Shown one piece after another: positions 34,720 to 40,838 of a stretch of 64,000 nucleotides of DNA (position 1 is the first letter of the stretch; every line of letters begins with the position of its first letter). Under the pieces are notes generated by a model. That model was not told where the DNA came from. It saw only the letters and a program-made list of their open reading frames with translations, and did no database searches. The stretch lies in the NCBI RefSeq assembly GCF_018381315.1, contig NZ_JAGZSD010000004.1:248001-312000 (forward strand). Reading direction: 5' to 3'. The stretch comes from Anaerostipes sp. (lineage in GTDB: Bacteria; Bacillota; Clostridia; Lachnospirales; Lachnospiraceae). The position numbers and the translations under genes are program-made.

Positions 34720-35381
34720 CGTCCTGTGAGCTCGCTGACTGCGAGCACCTCTTTATCATTTGAAGATATCAGAACCACAACATCTCCGCCCAGAATCCTT
34801 GTATCTCCCCTTGGTATAATACTGTGGCCGCCTCTTAAAATACATCCAATGATCACATCCTGCGGAAGCTGTATCTCCTCGATCCTCTTTCCGGCTGCCG
34901 GTGCCATAATGGAGATGGGTACCTCTGCGATACTCATTCTGCCCTCACCGATGGGGATCATAGTAGCCATCTCATCCAGAAATGCCTGCTGCTCTAAAAT
35001 ATTTGTGATGGCAGTAATTGCGCATACCACAGAATCAATCCCCATCTTGTAAAAAAAAGATGTTTTTTTCGGATCGTTGACGAGAGATACGGTTTTGGGA
35101 ACACCGTATTTTTTCTTGCACAGTTCACAGATGACCAGATTCTCCTCATCCTTTTTTGTCAATGCAATGGCAATATCTATTGTATCCGCATTGGCGTCTT
35201 CCAGTACATATGTTTTAGTCCCGTCACCATAGATAACGTTTAATTCAGGATTTTCAGCCAATGCCATACAGTCTCTGTAATCCCGGTTTATCACCGTAAC
35301 TTTATATCCCTTTTTCTGCAGAGATTCCCCAAGGGACCGGGCCTTATGGAATCCTCCTGCCAGCAGTATATTCTTTCTCAT
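34716..35381 (-). CDS. TrkA-type potassium regulator with RCK_C domain
   Basis: A 221-residue cytosolic regulator. The N-terminal RCK_N (Rossmann) domain has a degenerate nucleotide loop, AGGFHKARSLGESL, in place of GxGxxG. The C-terminal RCK_C domain (about 145-215) contains SIAEVPI, IIGCILRGGHSIIPRGDTRILGGDVVVL. RCK domains gate TrkH in response to nucleotides, and RCK_C domains of related proteins bind c-di-AMP. It overlaps TrkA-type 1 and TrkH genes by 4 bases each. It looks like one half of a split, asymmetric TrkA. Confidence 0.9.
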   Translation of the reverse strand: MRKNILLAGGFHKARSLGESLQKKGYKVTVINRDYRDCMALAENPELNVIYGDGTKTYVLEDANADTIDIAIALTKKDEENLVICELCKKKYGVPKTVSLVNDPKKTSFFYKMGIDSVVCAITAITNILEQQAFLDEMATMIPIGEGRMSIAEVPISIMAPAAGKRIEEIQLPQDVIIGCILRGGHSIIPRGDTRILGGDVVVLISSNDKEVLAVSELTGR

Positions 35382-35827
35382 GCTCCCCGCTCCAATCCTT
35401 GTTTATTGCCAGATCCCCCAGCTCCTAAAAGGATCTTCCCGATTTCTTTTGCAGAGAGCAGCGCCGGACAGATGGTTTCAATCCCGAGTTCATCATAGAC
35501 ACACTGCCTTTCCGGATCGTACAGCCTTGTTATTACATGTTCCGTGTGAAAAAAATCCTTTGCCATCTGTGCAATCAGAATATTCGCATTGTCATTTTCT
35601 GTCACAACAATCAGAGTAGAAGCATCCTGAATCTCTGCCTCTCTCAGACAATCGATATCTGCCCCGTCTCCCACCATGGTCATGCCGCCGAAAGACCGAG
35701 ACAGTTTCCGAAATGAATCCTCTCTTTTGTCAATGATCAGAATATCTTCTCCCAGATCAGAAAGGGTGTTGGCGATATTGCCTCCCAGCCTTCCGCATCC
35801 TACAATTATTGTATACTCTTTTTTCAT
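35378..35827 (-). CDS. TrkA-type potassium regulator, RCK_N only
   Basis: A 149-residue protein consisting of an RCK_N domain with an intact loop IIVGCGRLGGNIA, the acidic residue at the end of strand 2 (DILIIDK) and VVTENDNANIL. It has no RCK_C domain and ends in a short Gly-rich tail. With the following 221-residue protein it probably builds the NAD/ATP-binding ring under TrkH. Genes overlap by 4 bases on both sides. Confidence 0.9.
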   Translation of the reverse strand: MKKEYTIIVGCGRLGGNIANTLSDLGEDILIIDKREDSFRKLSRSFGGMTMVGDGADIDCLREAEIQDASTLIVVTENDNANILIAQMAKDFFHTEHVITRLYDPERQCVYDELGIETICPALLSAKEIGKILLGAGGSGNKQGLERGA

Positions 35828-36219
35828 GCCCGCTCCCTCCTTACCATGTGGCCTACTCCGTATTCATCATAAACTGTCTCATACCTTGTCCGTTTGTTTT
35901 CTTTCCGGCAGTCAGATTCGTCGAAAGCACATTCACCCTCCGGATATAGATTGCAGAACCTTTCCATATTCCTTCTTGCCGGAACATAGGTCGGATCCAA
36001 AGCCCATGCAGCCCTGAAATGCTTCATGGCCTTTATGTGTTCCCCGCTCTTCTCCAGAAGAATCCCCATCAGATTATGAGGCTCGGGTGCGTGAGGATAA
36101 ACCTTCATGGCCTCCGTAATTTTTTCTTCACAGATTCCGTACTCTTTATCCTCAATGAGATGTCTTACATCTTCACATAACATTGTCAGCCCGTTTTTTT
36201 CTTTTTTATGATTTAACAT
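35824..36219 (-). CDS. TPR-like protein leading the trk operon
   Basis: A 131-residue protein. The middle (about residues 15-85) has two helical repeats resembling tetratricopeptide motifs, APEPHNLMGILLEKSGEHIK and AMKHFRAAWALDPTYVPARR. The tail is charged and ends VYDEYGVGHMVRRERA. The ATG at 36219 follows AAGGAG; a longer open frame upstream has no ribosome site. It is first in the operon and overlaps the first TrkA-type gene by 4 bases, so it may help assemble or regulate the potassium system. No function is known to me. Confidence 0.75.
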   Translation of the reverse strand: MLNHKKEKNGLTMLCEDVRHLIEDKEYGICEEKITEAMKVYPHAPEPHNLMGILLEKSGEHIKAMKHFRAAWALDPTYVPARRNMERFCNLYPEGECAFDESDCRKENKRTRYETVYDEYGVGHMVRRERA

Positions 36220-36253
36220 GACAATCAAACTCCTTTCCTTTCTTTCTGATTTC

Positions 36254-36259
36254 ATTATA
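36254..36259 (-). promoter_or_regulatory. -10 element of the trk operon
   Basis: TATAAT on the minus strand, 35 bases before the TPR start codon. No -35 hexamer is seen at 17 bases; instead the nearest TGTGAG repeat ends 10 bases upstream of the -10, as in PhoB-activated promoters. Confidence 0.65.
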
Positions 36260-36269
36260 AGAAAAATAC

Positions 36270-36339
36270 TGTGAGCCGGATGTGAGGAAAAGAAGAAAGC
36301 TGTGAGATTATTGTGAACGGAATGTGAGAATCCTGTGAG
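36270..36339. promoter_or_regulatory. Six phased TGTGA(G/A) direct repeats, candidate OmpR/PhoB-type regulator sites
   Basis: Plus-strand TGTGAG begins at 36270, 36281, 36301, 36323 and 36334, and TGTGAA at 36312. The steps are 11, 20, 11, 11 and 11 bases, so every copy faces nearly the same side of the helix. Direct repeats at this period are how OmpR/PhoB-family dimers bind. Two KdpE-like regulators are encoded 2-4 kb away. Confidence 0.65.
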
Positions 36340-36379
36340 AACGGGACAAAAGCAATGGTAACGTCTTTCTTTACCAATG

Positions 36380-36407
36380 TTGAAATCTGTATTCCCTTTG
36401 CTATAAT
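36380..36407 (+). promoter_or_regulatory. Promoter of the ferredoxin-nitroreductase operon
   Basis: TTGAAA (36380-36385), 16 bases, and TATAAT (36402-36407) with an upstream TG (extended -10). Confidence 0.7.
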
Positions 36408-36441
36408 GGTTAATAATCTTTAACGAAAGGAGCATCATCCC

Positions 36442-37215
36442 ATGAAACATCATAAAGTTAAAATTGATGCTGAAAAATGCATTGGATGCGGATTATGTGC
36501 AAAGACATGTCCGGAACACAATATAACAATAAAAAATAAAAAGGCCGGGGTTTTATTGCAAGACTGCCTGATGTGCGGCCACTGTGCCTCTGTATGTCCC
36601 AAAGAAGCGGTCACAGTGACAGGCTATCCGGCTTGGCCGGACAAAAAGACGAAGCCAGTCCGTCTGAACCCTGATGAAGTCTTAGATGTCATACGGTTCA
36701 GGCGGACCGTCCGGCGATTTAAGAACAAAAAAATACCGGCTTCTGTAATCGATCAGATTTTGGAAGCCGGCAGACTCACCCATACAGCAAAAAATAAGCA
36801 GGATGTGTCATTTGTTGTTCTTGATAAGGAAAAAGATGCGCTGGAGCAGATGGCAGTCCGTCTGTTCCGAAAAGCTAAGCCCATGGCCGATTTGTTCAGT
36901 CCGACGGCAAGAAATAATAAGATCCACAGCCACTTTTTCTTCTTTCAGGCACCTGCAGTTATTGTGATACTGGCCAAAGACAAAACAAACGGCCTGCTTA
37001 CAGCACAGAATATGGAATTTGCTGCGGAGGCCAGCGGTCTCGGAGTGTTATTCAGCGGCTTTTTTACAACGGCTGCAAACATTTCTGGAAAAATCAAAAA
37101 AGCATTAAAAATTCCCAAGGGGAAACATGTGGCAATGACGCTGGTGCTTGGATATCCGGATGTGAAATTTCTCCGGCCGGCCCATCGTGAAGCACTGGAT
37201 GTCAGATATATGTAG
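36442..37215 (+). CDS. Ferredoxin-nitroreductase fusion protein
   Basis: A 257-residue fusion. The N-terminal 60 residues hold two 4Fe-4S motifs, CIGCGLCAKTCPEHN and CLMCGHCASVCPKEA. The remainder is an FMN nitroreductase domain (FRRTVRRFKNKKIP, VIDQILEAGRLTHTAKNKQ, and EAAGL-like FAAEASGLGVLFSGFF). Electrons from ferredoxin clusters can thus reach the flavin directly. The physiological acceptor is unknown. It begins an operon with an ArsR-type regulator and an EFR1 protein. Confidence 0.92.
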   Translation: MKHHKVKIDAEKCIGCGLCAKTCPEHNITIKNKKAGVLLQDCLMCGHCASVCPKEAVTVTGYPAWPDKKTKPVRLNPDEVLDVIRFRRTVRRFKNKKIPASVIDQILEAGRLTHTAKNKQDVSFVVLDKEKDALEQMAVRLFRKAKPMADLFSPTARNNKIHSHFFFFQAPAVIVILAKDKTNGLLTAQNMEFAAEASGLGVLFSGFFTTAANISGKIKKALKIPKGKHVAMTLVLGYPDVKFLRPAHREALDVRYM

Positions 37216-37226
37216 AGGATTGGATC

Positions 37227-37601
37227 ATGGAAAAAGATTGTGAAAAGAGATTAAATCAAATTGTACAGGGTTTTACAGAATGCAAAGATGCGTTCACAGC
37301 CATCGGTGATGAGACAAGACAGCTGATCCTGCTGGTGCTTTTAGAAAGTGACCTGTCCGGCATCCGGGTCGGGGAGATTGCCCGGAAAACACATCTGACC
37401 AGACCTTCTGTTTCTCATCATCTGAAAATATTGAAAGAAGCCAACATAGTTGCAGTGAGAAAAGAGGGGACAAAAAACTTTTATTATATTAGTTTAGACG
37501 AAACCCGCTGGGGAAAAGTTGCCGGGCTGATCAATCTCATCTGTGAGAGCATCGAATGCAGCAGCGGCACATCAAAAAAAATAACAGGAGAACCATTATG
37601 A
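37227..37601 (+). CDS. ArsR-family transcription regulator
   Basis: A 124-residue winged-helix protein. The core is AIGDETRQLILLVLLES, then the recognition helix region RKTHLTRPSVSHHLKIL and the wing VRKEGTKNFYYIS. There is no ELCVCDL metal site, so it may not sense thiophilic metals; a cysteine pair lies near the C terminus (ICESIECSSG). It lies 11 bases after the nitroreductase gene and overlaps the EFR1 gene by 4 bases, so it probably controls this operon. Confidence 0.9.
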   Translation: MEKDCEKRLNQIVQGFTECKDAFTAIGDETRQLILLVLLESDLSGIRVGEIARKTHLTRPSVSHHLKILKEANIVAVRKEGTKNFYYISLDETRWGKVAGLINLICESIECSSGTSKKITGEPL

Positions 37602-38350
37602 TCTTATATTTTTCAGGTACAGGCAACAGCGAATACGCGGCAAAGAGAATCGGGAAAGCACTGAATGATGAAACTGTAAATTTATTTCAGAAAATCCGCA
37701 GTCATGATTTCAGCGGACTGGCTTCAGAAAAGCCCTGGGTTATTGTCTCTCCCACTTACGGATGGAGGATTCCCCGTATCTTACAGGAATGGCTGTCCAA
37801 GACAAGCTTAAAGGGATCAAAGGATATTTACTTTGTGATGACATGCGGCGGAAACATCGGAAATGCAGGCAGATATGCCGGAAAGTTATGCTCAAAGAAA
37901 GGCTTGACCTTAAGGGGATGCATTCCTGTTGTCATGCCCGAGAATTATATTGCTCTTTTTGAAGCACCCGCACAGAATGAAGCACTGGAAATCATTCAAA
38001 AAGCGGAACCTGTGTTGGAAGATACAATCCGGCTGATCAAAAACAGGGAATCTTATGCTCAGCCCAGACTCTCATTGAAAGACAGATTAAACAGCGGCAT
38101 TGTAAATGATATTTATTATCCTGTTCTCATACACGCAAAAAAGTTTTATGTCACAGAAAAATGTACATCCTGCGGCATGTGTGAAAAGCTCTGTCCGCTG
38201 AACAATATTACAATAGAGGAAGGAAAGCCGGTATGGCAGAACCGCTGTACACATTGTATGGCGTGTATCTGCCGCTGTCCTTCGGAGGCCATAGAATACG
38301 GAGACCACAGCAAAGGCCTGGTCCGGTACCGCTGTCCAAAACATTTATGA
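37598..38350 (+). CDS. EFR1-family flavodoxin/ferredoxin protein
   Basis: A 250-residue fusion of a flavodoxin-like N terminus (MILYFSGTGNSEYAAKRIG, SPTYGWRIPRI, TCGGNIGNAG) with a C-terminal pair of 4Fe-4S motifs (CTSCGMCEKLCP and CTHCMACICRCP). It can move electrons between flavin and clusters in one chain. Its partner is not shown, but the ferredoxin-nitroreductase in the same operon is a natural candidate. The ATG at 37598 follows AGGAG. Its stop codon abuts the stop of the convergent KdpE-like gene. Confidence 0.92.
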   Translation: MILYFSGTGNSEYAAKRIGKALNDETVNLFQKIRSHDFSGLASEKPWVIVSPTYGWRIPRILQEWLSKTSLKGSKDIYFVMTCGGNIGNAGRYAGKLCSKKGLTLRGCIPVVMPENYIALFEAPAQNEALEIIQKAEPVLEDTIRLIKNRESYAQPRLSLKDRLNSGIVNDIYYPVLIHAKKFYVTEKCTSCGMCEKLCPLNNITIEEGKPVWQNRCTHCMACICRCPSEAIEYGDHSKGLVRYRCPKHL

Positions 38351-39049
38351 TCACTCATCCACCAGACGGTAGCCCACTCCGATCTCTGTCAGGATGTACC
38401 GGGGCTTAGCCGGTGTCTTTTCTATTTTTCTCCTGAGCGCGGCCATCAGTGCTCTCAGTGCCTGAGTGTCCCTTCCGTAGCCTTCGCCCCAGATTTCTTT
38501 GATGATATAACTTGTCGTCAGAACCCTGCCCATATTCTTAAACAGAAGCGTCAGAAGCTGATATTCCATGGGGGTCAGGTGGAGGGCTTTGCTGTCCAGA
38601 AATACAGCCCGTTTCTGAATATCCAGCTTTAGTCCTCCCACCTCAAAAGAGGTCTGCTCTTTTACCGCTGCTCCTTTATAATAATGCCGGAATGCCACCC
38701 GGATTCTGGCAAGCAGCTCCGTTGCCGAAAATGGTTTTGTAAGGTAATCGTCTGCCCCTGCATCTAATGCTGCAGCTTTTTCTTTGTCCTGATCTCTTGC
38801 CGATACAATGATAACCGGCATCTCCGACCAGTCCCTGACATTCTTCAGCACATCCATGCCGTCCATTTTCGGAAGCCCCAGATCCAGAAGCACCATATCC
38901 ACCGGTTCTGAGACGAGAGCGTTCAGTGCACTTTCCCCTGAGTTTGCGGTGATACATTCAAATCCCTCCTGCTTCAAAGCATAGCTGATAAAATTCCGTA
39001 TCTGGGGATCATCTTCCACGATCAGAATCCGTTCGTGATAATGCTCCAT
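38351..39049 (-). CDS. KdpE-like response regulator 2
   Basis: A 232-residue OmpR-family regulator with acceptor Asp56 in MVLLDLGLPKMDG and Lys in YLTKPFSATEL. The DNA-binding domain ends YILTEIGVGYRLVDE. It resembles the kdpE product nearby (for example GLPxMDGM, RALMAALRRKIE) but is clearly different in sequence. It overlaps the truncated KdpD-like gene by 41 bases and has its own AAGGAGG site. It may be the activator that binds the phased repeats before trk (inference from proximity). Confidence 0.9.
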   Translation of the reverse strand: MEHYHERILIVEDDPQIRNFISYALKQEGFECITANSGESALNALVSEPVDMVLLDLGLPKMDGMDVLKNVRDWSEMPVIIVSARDQDKEKAAALDAGADDYLTKPFSATELLARIRVAFRHYYKGAAVKEQTSFEVGGLKLDIQKRAVFLDSKALHLTPMEYQLLTLLFKNMGRVLTTSYIIKEIWGEGYGRDTQALRALMAALRRKIEKTPAKPRYILTEIGVGYRLVDE

Positions 39050-40130
39050 TGCTTAACTCCTCCTTGTCTCTGGGTATTGTAAAGGTAAAAAACGCACCTT
39101 TTCCCTCCGCGCGGTTTCCCGCCTTTATAGTCCCTCCGTGTGCTTTTATTATCGTATCACAAATAGCAAGCCCCAGTCCAATCCCCTGTTTGGAATCTGC
39201 ATCTCTTGTGTTGGAGGTGTAAAATGTCTGGAAAATATTCGGAAGGTCCGTCTCGGATATCCCTTCTCCCCGGTCTGCCACCGTAATGCGGATGCTGTCT
39301 TCCTGCTTTGGCGCCTCCACACAAATGGTGACAGGTTCTGACGGTTCAGAATGCTTCACGGCATTGTCTAACAAATTTACAAAAACCTGCTCCATAAGCT
39401 TGGCATCCATGGGGATCATCAAAACCTCTTCCGGCATTTCCACCTGTATCTCCTGCTCCGGCGCCCTTTTTGCAATCAGTGCAATAGCCCCGCCGATGAC
39501 CTCTTCCAAAGCTTCTGTTTCTTTCTTTATATTGAGCCGTCCATCCTGAAGTCTTGTGAGGCTTAAGATGTTTTCCACCAGAGAATGAAGCCAGTCAGCG
39601 TCTTTGTGGATACCAACGGCCATCTCATGGCGGGGATCGTCCTCGTTTGTCATGCCGATGAGCATTTCCGATGTCCCCATAATGCCGGACAGAGGTGTCC
39701 TCAGATCATGGGAGATGGCCCGCAGAAGGTTGCCCCGGTATCTCTCCTGTTCGATCTCAGCCTCTTTCTCCTGTGCCCTCACCGCATCTTCCTTCACTCT
39801 GGTGGTCAGGGCACTGGTAAAGATAGCTGTTATGGTCATGATGACAAATGTGATCAGATAGCCCGGATTGTAGACTGCAAAAGAATAGTAAGGTTTGGTA
39901 AACAGCCAGTTGAAAAGGAACGTGGCGATAACGGAAGCTGTAAGCCCGTATGCATAGCCTTTCGTAAATCTGGATGTCATGAGGACAGACAACATATAGA
40001 CGATCACAATATTAGACTCCTGAAAACGGACCTCCCTGAAACATATTCCCACAGCGGAGGCCGCCAGAAGGAAACCTGCCATGACCAGAAACGGCCAGAC
40101 TGCCCATTCTTTTCTTTTTCCCATTTTCAT
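39009..40130 (-). CDS. KdpD-like histidine kinase, lacking the N-terminal sensor
   Basis: A 373-residue kinase equal to the C-terminal part of KdpD. It has four closely spaced membrane helices (about 13-110, the DUF4118 domain, with FLFNWLFTKPYYSF), His141 in RAISHDLRTPLSG, and an ATPase domain with LLDNAVKHSEP, DRGEGISETDLPNIFQTFY and GIGLGLAICDTI. It lacks the Walker-motif KdpD domain, the USP domain and a GAF domain. It sits 12 bases after kdpE, so it is a tandem second system and not a broken copy; the start has GGAGG. Confidence 0.9.
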   Translation of the reverse strand: MKMGKRKEWAVWPFLVMAGFLLAASAVGICFREVRFQESNIVIVYMLSVLMTSRFTKGYAYGLTASVIATFLFNWLFTKPYYSFAVYNPGYLITFVIMTITAIFTSALTTRVKEDAVRAQEKEAEIEQERYRGNLLRAISHDLRTPLSGIMGTSEMLIGMTNEDDPRHEMAVGIHKDADWLHSLVENILSLTRLQDGRLNIKKETEALEEVIGGAIALIAKRAPEQEIQVEMPEEVLMIPMDAKLMEQVFVNLLDNAVKHSEPSEPVTICVEAPKQEDSIRITVADRGEGISETDLPNIFQTFYTSNTRDADSKQGIGLGLAICDTIIKAHGGTIKAGNRAEGKGAFFTFTIPRDKEELSNGALSRTDSDRGR

Positions 40131-40142
40131 ATTCCGGCCTCC

Positions 40143-40838
40143 TTATTCTATCTTCATCATCCGGTATCCGATCCCCACATGGGTCTGTATATATTTCGGA
40201 TGAGAGGAATCCATCTCAATTTTCTTTCTCAGCGTTGCCATATAAACCCTCAGAGACGTCACATCGCTGTCCAGTGCACTCTTCCACACCTCGTTCAAAA
40301 TGTAATTATGGGTCAAAACCTTTCCCACATTTCTTGCCAGCAGGCATAGAAGCTTATATTCGATCGGTGTCAGATGAAGCTCTTGTCCGTCCAGTGATAC
40401 ACATCCCGAACTGTAGTCAATCTTTAGCCCGCCGTTTATAAACACAGCCTCCTGTGAGCTGTCAGAAAAATCCCGGAGTCTCCGCAGACTGACTCTGAGC
40501 CTTGCCAGCAGTTCCTCCACATTAAAAGGTTTGGTCAGATAATCATCGGCACCGGCATTCAGGGCATCAATCTTATCCTCGTCATCGCTTCTTGCACTGA
40601 CGACAATGATCGGCATTTTGGACCAGCTCCTTACCTTTTTGATGATCTCCATACCGTCCATATCCGGAAGCCCCAGATCTAAAAGCAGGATGTCCGGCTT
40701 CTGTGACACTGCCTCCACCAGAGCTTCCTGGCCCCGGCCCGCCGTGTGATAGCGGTATCCCTCAATGTCCAGAGTCGTCGTAATCAGATTTTTTACTGCT
40801 TTGTCGTCCTCCACAACGAGAATCAATGGGTTATCCAT
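40143..40838 (-). CDS. kdpE: Response regulator KdpE
   Basis: A 231-residue OmpR-family regulator. The acceptor is Asp54 in LLLDLGLPDMDG; the Lys is in YLTKPFNVEELLARL; the winged helix ends QTHVGIGYRMMKIE. It activates kdpFABC when phosphorylated by KdpD. The ATG at 40838, 9 bases after AGGAGG, is preferred to a TTG two codons earlier. It overlaps kdpD by 8 bases. Confidence 0.93.
   Translation of the reverse strand: MDNPLILVVEDDKAVKNLITTTLDIEGYRYHTAGRGQEALVEAVSQKPDILLLDLGLPDMDGMEIIKKVRSWSKMPIIVVSARSDDEDKIDALNAGADDYLTKPFNVEELLARLRVSLRRLRDFSDSSQEAVFINGGLKIDYSSGCVSLDGQELHLTPIEYKLLCLLARNVGKVLTHNYILNEVWKSALDSDVTSLRVYMATLRKKIEMDSSHPKYIQTHVGIGYRMMKIE

Noticed and set aside
36220..36441. c-di-AMP (ydaO) riboswitch before the trk operon
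   Set aside because: The leader from the -10 to the start codon is only about 35 bases, far too short.
39009..40130. Truncated KdpD-like gene as a pseudogene
   Set aside because: It has its own ribosome site, complete membrane and kinase domains, intact motifs and a coupled response regulator.
39585..40349. 254-codon plus-strand frame opposite the KdpD-like kinase and kdpE
   Set aside because: It covers two genes with clear catalytic motifs; the His/Cys-rich translation is typical of antisense frames.
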